DNA of 64,000 nucleotides, from the NCBI GenBank assembly GCA_945860375.1, contig CAMAQR010000017.1, forward strand, positions 5,016 to 69,015. The letters run 5' to 3'. Below the pieces are notes generated by a model. It made no database searches. It was not told the DNA's origin and worked only from the letters and a program-made list of their open reading frames with translations. A program made the position numbers and the translations under genes. Within the stretch, counting starts at the first letter, position 1. Each line of letters begins with the position of its first letter. Of this stretch, positions 43,599 to 51,427 are shown piece after piece. Source of the DNA: Pseudorhodobacter antarcticus. GTDB taxonomy: Bacteria; Pseudomonadota; Alphaproteobacteria; Rhodobacterales; Rhodobacteraceae.

Positions 43599-44759
43599 TT
43601 ACAGCGCCAGTTTGGTCCAGACGCCGTTTTTCGCCGAGGACCGCACGCAGGCATCGACGAAGGCCACACCCTCCAGCCCCTCTTTCAGGCCCGGAAAGCT
43701 GACTGCCGGGTCCAGTTCCACTCCATCACGGCGGGCCAGAATGGCGCGACCGGCTTCGGCGTAGATGTTGGCGAAACCTTCGAGATAGCCTTCGGGGTGG
43801 CCTGCGGGAATGCGGGTCATGCGGGCGGCGGCGTCGCCTGTGCCCGCACCACCGCGCGTCAGGCGATACCGAGGCGCACCCAAGGGCGTCACCCAAAGGT
43901 GGTTCGGGTTTTCCTGCTCCCATTCGATCCCGGCTTTGGTGCCATAGATCCGCAGGCGCAGGCCATTTTCCTGACCGGACGCGACTTGGCTGCACCACAG
44001 CATGCCGCGCGCGCCAGAGGTGTACCGCATCAGCACATGGGCGTTGTCATCGACGCGGCGACCCGGCACGAAGGCTTGCAGGTCGGCAGCGAGTTCTTGC
44101 AGGGTGAGGCCCGAGACGAAATTGGCGAGGTTGAAGGCGTGGGTGCCGATGTCACCCGTTGAACCGCCCGCGCCCGAGCGCGCGGGGTCGGTGCGCCAAT
44201 CGGCCTGCTTGTTGTCGACGGGATTGGCCAGCCAGTCTTGGGCGTATTCAACCTGAACAAGGCGAATGTCGCCCAGATCGCCTGCCGCCACCAGGGCCTT
44301 GGCCTGACGGATCATCGGATAGCCGGTGTAATTGTGGGTCAGCGCAAAGATCACCCCCGAGTCCGCCGCCGCTTTGGCCAGACGTTTGGCCTCGGGCAGG
44401 GTGGCGGTCAGCGGTTTGTCGCAGATCACATGAATGCCGCGTTTGAGGAATTGCATCGCCACCGGGGCGTGCATGTGGTTCGGGGTGACAATCGCCACCG
44501 CCTCTATCCCGTCCTTGCGGCGCGATTCCTTGGCGGCCATTTCGGCAAAGCTGGCATAGCTGCGCGCGACGCCCAGATCGGCGGCAGAGGCGGCGGCTTT
44601 TTCAGGGTCAGCCGAAAAGCTGCCCGCGACCAGTTCATATTGGTCGTCGATGCGGGCGGCGATGCGGTGAACGGCGCCAATGAAAGCGCCGCGCCCGCCG
44701 CCAACCATGCCAAGACGGATGCGGGCGGGACGGGCGGCGTGGGCGGAGGTGATGGTCAT
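43599..44759 (-). CDS. Gfo/Idh/MocA family oxidoreductase
   Basis: A 386-residue NAD(P)-dependent sugar dehydrogenase-like protein. The Rossmann motif RLGMVGGGRGAFIGAVH lies near residue 14, followed by AIVTPNHMHAPVAMQFL and the catalytic segment HVICDKPLTATLPEAKRLAKAA (EKP-like, here DKP). Such enzymes oxidise or epimerise sugars or inositols. The start at ATG 44759 follows AAGGAC. It is the third gene of the leftward lacI-isomerase-oxidoreductase operon and has a counterpart in the rightward operon. Confidence 0.88.
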   Translation of the reverse strand: MTITSAHAARPARIRLGMVGGGRGAFIGAVHRIAARIDDQYELVAGSFSADPEKAAASAADLGVARSYASFAEMAAKESRRKDGIEAVAIVTPNHMHAPVAMQFLKRGIHVICDKPLTATLPEAKRLAKAAADSGVIFALTHNYTGYPMIRQAKALVAAGDLGDIRLVQVEYAQDWLANPVDNKQADWRTDPARSGAGGSTGDIGTHAFNLANFVSGLTLQELAADLQAFVPGRRVDDNAHVLMRYTSGARGMLWCSQVASGQENGLRLRIYGTKAGIEWEQENPNHLWVTPLGAPRYRLTRGGAGTGDAAARMTRIPAGHPEGYLEGFANIYAEAGRAILARRDGVELDPAVSFPGLKEGLEGVAFVDACVRSSAKNGVWTKLAL

Positions 44760-44819
44760 GACGGGTCCTTTCGGTGTCTCAAGGCGCTTTGAACGGGGTA
44801 TGCGCGGTTCAGGCAAGGG

Positions 44820-45875
44820 TCAATCCAGCCCCAGCATCCTGCGGTTGGCCGCGCGGTCGGTGCCTGCATCCGCGAAATCGTCAAACGCTTTTTCCGTCAC
44901 CCGGATAATATGGGCGTTGACGAAATCCGCGCCTTCGCGTGCGCCATCCTCGGGGTGCTTGATGCAGCATTCCCATTCGACCACCGCCCAGCCGTCAAAA
45001 CCATGCTGGGTGAGTTTTGAGAAGATGCCGCCGAAATCGACCTGCCCGTCGCCCAAACTGCGGAAGCGGCCGGCGCGGTTGATCCACGATTGGAAACCAC
45101 CGTAAACGCCTTGGCGGCCGGTGGGGTTCAACTCGGCGTCCTTGACATGGAACATCTTGATGCGGTCGTGGTAGATGTCGATATGGTCAAGATAATCAAG
45201 GTGTTGCAAGACATAGTGGCTGGGGTCATACAGCATGTTGGCGCGAGGGTGGTTGTTCACCCGTTCCAGAAACATTTCAAACGAAATCCCGTCATGCAGG
45301 TCTTCGCCGGGGTGAATTTCAAAGCACAGGTCCACGCCCATGCTGTCTGCGTGGTTCAGCAGGGGCGTCCAGCGGCGGGCGAGTTCGTCGAAGGCTTCCT
45401 CGACCAAACCGGCGGGGCGCTGCGGCCACGGGTAAAGGTAGGGCCAGGCCAAGGCCCCCGAAAAGCTGGCCTGCGCGGTCAGGCCAAGATTGCGGCTGGC
45501 GGTCAGGGCTTTGGTGACCTGATCCACCGCCCAAGCCTGCCGTGCCACCGGATTCCCGCGCACGGACGGCGCCGCAAAGCCGTCAAATGCAGCGTCATAG
45601 GCGGGGTGGACGGCGACAAGCTGGCCCTGCAAATGCGTGGAAAGTTCGGTGATTTCAATGCCGTTGGCGGCGGCAATCCCGGTGATGTCATCGCAATAGG
45701 TTTGCGAGGTGGCGGCAAGGTCGAGATCTATGAACCGCGCGTCCCATGACGGGATCTGCACGCCCTTGTAGCCGATGCCGGCCGCCCATTTGGTGATGGC
45801 GTCCAAGCTGTTGAACGGGGCCGCATCGCCCGCGAATTGTGCCAGAAACAGCGCCGGTCCTTTGATGGTTTTCAT
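44820..45875 (-). CDS. Sugar phosphate isomerase/epimerase, TIM-barrel
   Basis: A 351-residue member of the xylose isomerase-like/AP endonuclease 2 superfamily. It opens with PALFLAQFAGDAAPFNSLD and contains the metal-site residues in HPGEDLHDGISFE, YDPSHYVLQHLDYLDHIDI, MFHVKDAEL and the final GWAVVEWECC. The substrate is not evident from sequence; relatives act on inosose, tagatose or 3-keto-sugars. It is 60 bases upstream of the oxidoreductase gene and 18 bases downstream of the regulator gene, in a LacI-controlled operon. Confidence 0.87.
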   Translation of the reverse strand: MKTIKGPALFLAQFAGDAAPFNSLDAITKWAAGIGYKGVQIPSWDARFIDLDLAATSQTYCDDITGIAAANGIEITELSTHLQGQLVAVHPAYDAAFDGFAAPSVRGNPVARQAWAVDQVTKALTASRNLGLTAQASFSGALAWPYLYPWPQRPAGLVEEAFDELARRWTPLLNHADSMGVDLCFEIHPGEDLHDGISFEMFLERVNNHPRANMLYDPSHYVLQHLDYLDHIDIYHDRIKMFHVKDAELNPTGRQGVYGGFQSWINRAGRFRSLGDGQVDFGGIFSKLTQHGFDGWAVVEWECCIKHPEDGAREGADFVNAHIIRVTEKAFDDFADAGTDRAANRRMLGLD

Positions 45876-45893
45876 GTCGTCCTCTTGTCAAAG

Positions 45894-46913
45894 CTAGGCC
45901 AGATTGGCCTCGGTGGGGGTTTCTATGAACTGTCCCTGTTCGGGGCTGCGACGCTCGATGGCGGCAATGACGGCGCGGGCCAGAAAGCTGCCTGCGTGGT
46001 TGACGTCTTCGTGCAAGACGATGATTTCCTTGCGAAAACGTTTCAGAAAGGTGATGGCCTCTTTCGCCACCACGTCAAAATCGACGCCAATCTGAAAGCC
46101 CGCGCCTTCGGCCCCGGTCACCGATGCCATGGCGGCGGTGGTGGACCCGACCACAAGCGCATCGGGGGCGGGGTGGGTGGCGAAACGCAGCGCCATTTCT
46201 TCCTCAATCCGGTCAGCGCCCGAGTCGCTGTTGGCATTTTGCAGGATTTCTGCGTTCAGGCCAAGGACAGCGCATTCCTCGACAAAGCCCTTGACCATGT
46301 GTTGCGCGTAATTGTGCTGCGGGGGCGGGGCGATCAGCATCAGGTTGCGGTGCTTGCGCGCGGCCAAAGCGCGGACGGCGATGCGGGCGAATTCCTCGTT
46401 GTCATAGTCGAAATAGGGGTGGTCGATGTTCAGCGAAGTGCGGCCATGGGTGGCAAAGGCAAAGCCCTGTTCGGCCATATAGGTGACACGCGGATCATCG
46501 GCGGTGGTCTGGTTCATGATGATGCCATCCGCGCTTTCGGTTTCGACGATGTAGCGGATGGGCGTCATCGGGTCTTCGTCGGGAAAGTAAGGCATGACGA
46601 CAAGATGATAAGCGGTGCCACGCAGCGCCGCCGCGATCGAATAGATCAGGCGCGAGGTGTGGTTCATGACATCGGCCTCGGTCGACAACACCAAGGCGAT
46701 GACGTTGGTCTTGCCGGTGCGCAAACGCACCCCCGCACGGTTGGGGCGGTAGCCAAGGCGCAGGGCGGTTTCGCGGACGCGCTGCTTGGTGGCCTCTCCG
46801 ATATCGGGGGCATCCTTCAGGGCGCGGCTGACCGTCGCAATCGCCAGCCCGGTTTCGGCGGCGATGGTCTTGAGCGTGGGGCGACCCATTTCGATGCTGG
46901 GTGATTCGGTCAT
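45894..46913 (-). CDS. LacI family transcriptional regulator
   Basis: A 339-residue LacI/GalR repressor. The helix-turn-helix and hinge are PTLKTIAAETGLAIATVSRAL, followed by a periplasmic-binding-like sugar sensor (NVIALVLSTEADVMN and onwards). The ATG at 46913 is used; a TTG three codons upstream is the only alternative. It is divergent from the substrate-binding protein gene. Two CTATAACG-type palindromes in the 317-base interval are its likely operators. The effector is probably a mannose-containing sugar, given the genes it flanks. Confidence 0.93.
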   Translation of the reverse strand: MTESPSIEMGRPTLKTIAAETGLAIATVSRALKDAPDIGEATKQRVRETALRLGYRPNRAGVRLRTGKTNVIALVLSTEADVMNHTSRLIYSIAAALRGTAYHLVVMPYFPDEDPMTPIRYIVETESADGIIMNQTTADDPRVTYMAEQGFAFATHGRTSLNIDHPYFDYDNEEFARIAVRALAARKHRNLMLIAPPPQHNYAQHMVKGFVEECAVLGLNAEILQNANSDSGADRIEEEMALRFATHPAPDALVVGSTTAAMASVTGAEGAGFQIGVDFDVVAKEAITFLKRFRKEIIVLHEDVNHAGSFLARAVIAAIERRSPEQGQFIETPTEANLA

Positions 46914-47230
46914 GCCATCCAATTCCGAGGCCCGTTGCGGCCCCTTGTCATTCTTGTGCGCCGTGCCATCCGATTCGCCTGTGTCTTGCCTTTCGGGTGG
47001 CAGGACGCGTCAGGTATGTGCCGCGCGCAGCCCCTGCAAGCGGTTGGAACGGCCCGCATTTTCAAGGCTTTCACAGCGGCACGCGGTTGAGTGGCCAGGC
47101 AGATTACGCAAGAAATACCTCCCATTCAAGCCGCAATAAAATGCGCGCGACAAGCGAAAAGATTGCTTGATCGGGAAAACTATAACGATATAGATTTCTA
47201 CTATAACGTTATAGAAATTGGGAGGACCAC
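46914..47230. other. 317-base divergent control region of the sugar island
   Basis: No gene is seen. The right third, from 47164, contains candidate -35 sequences TTGCTT (47164-47169) and TTGATC (47167-47172), a TATAGA -10 box (47189-47194), two LacI-type operators and the ribosome site GGGAGG (47220-47225). The left two thirds hold no recognisable element. Confidence 0.6.
47180..47214. promoter_or_regulatory. Two LacI-family operators
   Basis: CTATAACGATATAG (47180-47193) and CTATAACGTTATAG (47201-47214) start 21 bases apart, two helical turns. The second is a perfect 14-bp palindrome centred on CG, as is typical for LacI-family sites. They overlap or follow the -10 box, and the right one ends 16 bases before the start codon, so a repressor bound here would block transcription. 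Confidence 0.75.
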
Positions 47231-48460
47231 ATGAAGAATTGGAAATTGGCGGCCGGTCTGATGCTGTCGGTGGCTTTGCCATCAGCGGCTTTGGCCACCG
47301 AACTGGAAATCACCCACTGGTGGACATCGGGCGGCGAAGCGGCTGCAGTGGCTGAACTTGCCAAGGCGTTTGACGCCAGCGGTGACAAATGGATCGACGG
47401 CGCGATTGCTGGCGGCGGCGACACTGCGCGCCCTGTGATGATCTCGCGCATCACCGGCGGCGACCCGATGGGTGCCACGCAATTCAACCATGGCCAGCAG
47501 GCTTTGGAGCTTGTGGAAGCAGGTCTGATGCTGGACCTGACCGATGTGGCCGAGGCCGAGGGTTGGAAAGACAAGGTGTTCCCGTCGTCGCTGCTGGATG
47601 CCTGCACCGTGGACGGCAGAATCTATTGCGCGCCGGTGAATATTCACTCGCCCGAGTGGCTGTGGCTGAGCAACAAGGTCTACACCGATCTGGGTCTGGC
47701 CGTGCCGACCAATTGGGCAGAGTTTGTGGCCACAGCGCCTGCGGTTGAGGCTGCTGGCAAGGTGCCGTTGGCTTTGGGCAACCAGCCGTGGCAGTCGAAT
47801 CTGGCTTTCGGCGCGATCACCGTTGGCATCGGTGGTCTTGACCTTTGGAAAAAGGTAAACGTTGCCAAGGATATGGATGCAGCTGCCGGCCCGGAAATGG
47901 CCGCAGTCTTCACCGCAGCCGCAGATGCGCGCAAGCTGGCGGCCAAGTCCACGGTTCAGGATTGGAATCAGGCGACCAATATGGTGATCACCGGCGAAGC
48001 GGCTGGCCAGATCATGGGTGACTGGGCGCAGGGCGAGTTCGCGGTTGCGGGCAAAGTGGCGGGCGTCGATTACACCTGCCTGCCGGGTCTTGGCAACAAT
48101 GCCTACCTGTCGACCGGTGGTGATGCGTTCTACTTCCCGAAAATGGATGATCCTGAAAAAGAAGCCGCACAAAAGCGTCTCGCCGCCTTGCTGGTATCGC
48201 CAGCGGTTCAGGTTGCATTCAACCTGAAGAAAGGCTCGCTGCCAATCCGGGGGGATGTCGATCTGGCTGCCGCCAACGACTGCATGAAGAAGGGTCTGGA
48301 GATATTGGCTTCGGGCAATCTGCTGCCGGCTGGCGACATGGTATGGTCGCCCGACGTGCAGACCCAAGCGGGCGATCTGATGGTCGAATTCTGGAAGACC
48401 GACATGTCTCCGGTGGATGCACAGGCCAAGTGGGTCGAGATCCTGAAATCCGGTCTGTGA
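47231..48460 (+). CDS. Sugar ABC transporter substrate-binding protein
   Basis: A 409-residue family 1 extracellular binding protein. The signal peptide (MKNWKLAAGLMLSVALPSAA) is cleaved near residue 22 at ALA-TE. The mature protein begins ELEITHWWTSGGEAAAV, a pattern of glucoside- and oligosaccharide-binding proteins. It would capture the sugar in the periplasm for the permeases encoded downstream. A stem-loop follows the stop, as after malE-type genes, which would raise its level above that of the membrane parts. Confidence 0.92.
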   Translation: MKNWKLAAGLMLSVALPSAALATELEITHWWTSGGEAAAVAELAKAFDASGDKWIDGAIAGGGDTARPVMISRITGGDPMGATQFNHGQQALELVEAGLMLDLTDVAEAEGWKDKVFPSSLLDACTVDGRIYCAPVNIHSPEWLWLSNKVYTDLGLAVPTNWAEFVATAPAVEAAGKVPLALGNQPWQSNLAFGAITVGIGGLDLWKKVNVAKDMDAAAGPEMAAVFTAAADARKLAAKSTVQDWNQATNMVITGEAAGQIMGDWAQGEFAVAGKVAGVDYTCLPGLGNNAYLSTGGDAFYFPKMDDPEKEAAQKRLAALLVSPAVQVAFNLKKGSLPIRGDVDLAAANDCMKKGLEILASGNLLPAGDMVWSPDVQTQAGDLMVEFWKTDMSPVDAQAKWVEILKSGL

Positions 48461-48474
48461 TCCGACACTGATCG

Positions 48475-48501
48475 CAGGGCCGTCCATCAGGGGCGGCCCT
48501 G
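48475..48501 (+). terminator. Stem-loop between binding protein and permease genes
   Basis: CAGGGCCG (48475-48482) pairs with CGGCCCTG (48494-48501) around an 11-base loop. It lies 15 bases after the stop of the binding-protein gene. It has no T run, so it is more likely an mRNA-stabilising or partial terminator element. Confidence 0.6.
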
Positions 48502-48539
48502 TTATCTTTGCCAGCAGCTTTCTTGGAGAGGGGACGGCC

Positions 48540-49433
48540 ATGGCCATCACGGCGCGCAAATCGCGCATCTTTCGCAACCTGAACGCAAAAATCGCCGCAG
48601 TGCCGATGATTTTCTGTTCGGTGGTCGTGTTCTTGGGCTTTTCCATCTGGACGGTGGTCTATTCCTTCACGTCGTCCAAGCTGTTGCCAAAGGCGAATTT
48701 CGTTGGATTTGACCAATACGAAAGGTTGTGGAGCAACAGTCGCTGGCTGGTGTCGATCGAAAACCTGATGATCTTTGGCGCACTTTCGTTGGTGTTCACC
48801 ATCGTCATGGGGTTCACGCTGGCCGTGCTGATGGATCAGAAAATCCGGTTTGAAGACACGTTCCGCACCATCATGCTTTACCCGTTTGCGCTGTCGTTCA
48901 TCGTCACCGGGTTGGTCTGGCAATGGGTGTTGAACCCCGATTTCGGCATTCAGGGCATTGTGCGCGGCTGGGGTTGGGAGAGCTTTTCCTTTGACCCGCT
49001 GAACAATCCCGATCTGGTGCTGTACGGCCTGCTGATCGCCGGGCTGTGGCAGGGCACCGGGTTCGTGATGGCGCTGATGCTGGCGGGTCTGCGCGGCATT
49101 GATGAAGACATCTGGAAAGCCACCCGCGTGGACGGCATTCCGACGTGGAAAACCTATATTGTGGTGATCATCCCGATGATGCGCCCGGTGTTCATCACCA
49201 CGCTGGTGCTGGTCGCGGCGGGCATCATCAAGCTGTACGATCTGGTCATCGCGCAAACTTCGGGCGGGCCGGGAAATGCCAGCCAAGTGCCTGCAATGTA
49301 TGTCTATTCCTACATGTTCCAAGCGCAGAATCTGGGGCAGGGCTTTGCCGCCTCGACCATGATGCTGCTGTCGGTTCTGATCGTGCTGATCCCTTGGGCC
49401 TATCTGGAATTCGGAGGCAAAAAACATGGCTGA
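48540..49433 (+). CDS. Sugar ABC transporter permease, MalF/UgpA type
   Basis: A 297-residue inner membrane permease with six spans. The EAA-type coupling loop is DEDIWKATRVDGIPTWKTY, which contacts the ATPase. It follows the binding-protein gene by 79 bases and overlaps the second permease by 8 bases. GAGAGG precedes the start. Together with the next gene it forms the transport channel. Confidence 0.93.
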   Translation: MAITARKSRIFRNLNAKIAAVPMIFCSVVVFLGFSIWTVVYSFTSSKLLPKANFVGFDQYERLWSNSRWLVSIENLMIFGALSLVFTIVMGFTLAVLMDQKIRFEDTFRTIMLYPFALSFIVTGLVWQWVLNPDFGIQGIVRGWGWESFSFDPLNNPDLVLYGLLIAGLWQGTGFVMALMLAGLRGIDEDIWKATRVDGIPTWKTYIVVIIPMMRPVFITTLVLVAAGIIKLYDLVIAQTSGGPGNASQVPAMYVYSYMFQAQNLGQGFAASTMMLLSVLIVLIPWAYLEFGGKKHG

Positions 49434-50325
49434 TGCAACCTTAAAGGGTCCGCGTGGGGCCAAGCCAAAGCGCCGCCTGTCTGGCCGTAACATCATGATC
49501 TACGGATCACTGATCGTGGTGTGTCTTTATTACCTGCTGCCATTGTGGGTGATGATGATGACATCGCTCAAAGGCATGCCCGAGGTGCGTCTGGGCAATA
49601 TCTTTGCCCCACCGGTGGAGGCGACGTTTGAACCGTGGATCAAGGCCTGGTCCGAGGCGTGCACCGGACTGAATTGTGACGGTCTGTCGCGCGGGTTCTG
49701 GAATTCGGTGCAGATCACGGTGCCATCGGTGATCGTGTCGATCTTCGTGGCATCGGTGAACGGCTATGCGCTGATCAACTGGCGCTTCAAAGGATCAGAA
49801 GTGTTCTTCACCATCCTGATTTTCGGCTCGTTCATTCCCTATCAGGTGATGATCTATCCAATGGTGGTGATGCTGCGCGAGATGGGGCTTTACGGGTCGC
49901 TGACCGGGCTTGTGCTGGTGCACACCATCTTCGGCATGCCGATCCTGACGCTGCTGTTTCGCAACTACTTTGCCTCGATGCCCGAGGAGTTGTTCAAGGC
50001 CGCCCGCGTCGATGGGGCCGGGTTCTGGCGGATCTATTTCCACATCATGCTGCCGATGAGCCTGCCGATTTTCGTGGTGGCGCTGATCCTGCAAGTCACC
50101 GGCATCTGGAACGACTTTCTGTTTGGCGTCGTGTTCATCTCGAAGGCGGAAAACTATCCGATGACGGTGCAGTTGAACAACATTGTCAACTCGGTGCAGG
50201 GCGTGAAGGAATACAACGTCAACATGGCCGCGACCATGCTGACGGGCCTTGTGCCCCTGATCATCTACTTCGTCTCCGGCAAATTGTTCGTCCGTGGCAT
50301 CGCCGCTGGCGCCGTGAAAGGCTGA
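49426..50325 (+). CDS. Sugar ABC transporter permease, MalG/UgpE type
   Basis: A 299-residue permease with six spans. The cytoplasmic tail is basic (GPRGAKPKRRLSGRN), and the EAA loop is PEELFKAARVDGAGFWRIYF. The 8-base overlap with the upstream permease and 4-base gap before the ATPase gene make a compact operon. Confidence 0.93.
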   Translation: MADATLKGPRGAKPKRRLSGRNIMIYGSLIVVCLYYLLPLWVMMMTSLKGMPEVRLGNIFAPPVEATFEPWIKAWSEACTGLNCDGLSRGFWNSVQITVPSVIVSIFVASVNGYALINWRFKGSEVFFTILIFGSFIPYQVMIYPMVVMLREMGLYGSLTGLVLVHTIFGMPILTLLFRNYFASMPEELFKAARVDGAGFWRIYFHIMLPMSLPIFVVALILQVTGIWNDFLFGVVFISKAENYPMTVQLNNIVNSVQGVKEYNVNMAATMLTGLVPLIIYFVSGKLFVRGIAAGAVKG

Positions 50326-50329
50326 CCCC

Positions 50330-51427
50330 ATGCACACTGTTGCGACCACCCATTCGATCCAAGTCAAAGATCTGACGCTGAACTTCGGGTCGGTTTCGGT
50401 TCTGAAACATATGAACATCGACGTCGCCGAGGGCGAATTCATCGTGCTGCTGGGGCCGTCCGGTTGCGGGAAATCGACGCTGCTGAACTGTCTGGCGGGG
50501 CTTTTGGACATCACCGATGGCGAAATCTGGATCAAGGGCCAGAATGTCACCTGGGCGGAGCCGTCGGACCGTGGCATCGGCATGGTGTTTCAAAGCTATG
50601 CTTTGTATCCCCAGATGACCGTGCGCGGAAATCTGTCCTTTGGTCTGAAGAACGCCAAGATGCCGCAAGCCGAGATTGACAAGCGCATCGCGCGGGCGGC
50701 CGAGATCTTGCAGATCGAGCCGCTGCTGGACCGCAAACCGGCGGCGCTGTCGGGTGGTCAGCGTCAGCGCGTGGCGATTGGCCGGGCCTTGGTGCGGGAT
50801 GTGGATGTGTTCCTGTTCGACGAACCTTTGTCGAACCTTGACGCCAAGCTGCGCAGCGAATTGCGCGTGGAAATCAAGCGGTTGCACTCGCGCCTGAACA
50901 ACACCATGGTTTATGTGACCCATGACCAGATTGAGGCGCTGACGCTGGCCGACCGCATTGCCGTGATGCGCGGCGGGATCATTCAGCAACTGGCGGCGCC
51001 GCAAGACATCTACAACCGCCCGTCGAATCTGTTCGTGGCGGGTTTCATCGGCTCTCCGTCAATGAACTTTCTGCACGGGGCCACGGTGGACAACGGGACG
51101 GCATTCCAGTTTGCCGGCAGCAAGATATCCCTCGCGGGATATGAGGGCGGTGCGATCTTGGAACGCGGCAAGGCCATTCTAGGCCTGCGCCCGGAACATC
51201 TGCACATTCAGGACCATGCCGAACCGGGGCTGACACTGCCCGCGATGGTGGAGATTGACGAACCGATGGGTGCTGACAGCCTTGTCTGGCTGGAGGCCGA
51301 GGGCGGGGTACAAATGTCGGTGCGGGTGCCGGTCGAACGGCGGATGGCGCCGGGCACGCAGGTGCATCTGAAGGTGGATATCTCGAAGGCGTCGATTTTC
51401 GACACCGGAACCGAACAGCGGGTCTGA
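50330..51427 (+). CDS. Sugar ABC transporter ATP-binding protein, MalK/UgpC type
   Basis: A 365-residue MalK-like ATPase. The Walker A motif is GPSGCGKST, Q-loop region GMVFQSYALYPQMTV, signature LSGGQRQRVAIGRAL and Walker B VFLFDEPLSNLD. After residue 240 comes the TOBE/OB regulatory domain (GLRPEHLHI). Its stop overlaps the beta-mannosidase start (TGATG). Confidence 0.95.
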   Translation: MHTVATTHSIQVKDLTLNFGSVSVLKHMNIDVAEGEFIVLLGPSGCGKSTLLNCLAGLLDITDGEIWIKGQNVTWAEPSDRGIGMVFQSYALYPQMTVRGNLSFGLKNAKMPQAEIDKRIARAAEILQIEPLLDRKPAALSGGQRQRVAIGRALVRDVDVFLFDEPLSNLDAKLRSELRVEIKRLHSRLNNTMVYVTHDQIEALTLADRIAVMRGGIIQQLAAPQDIYNRPSNLFVAGFIGSPSMNFLHGATVDNGTAFQFAGSKISLAGYEGGAILERGKAILGLRPEHLHIQDHAEPGLTLPAMVEIDEPMGADSLVWLEAEGGVQMSVRVPVERRMAPGTQVHLKVDISKASIFDTGTEQRV

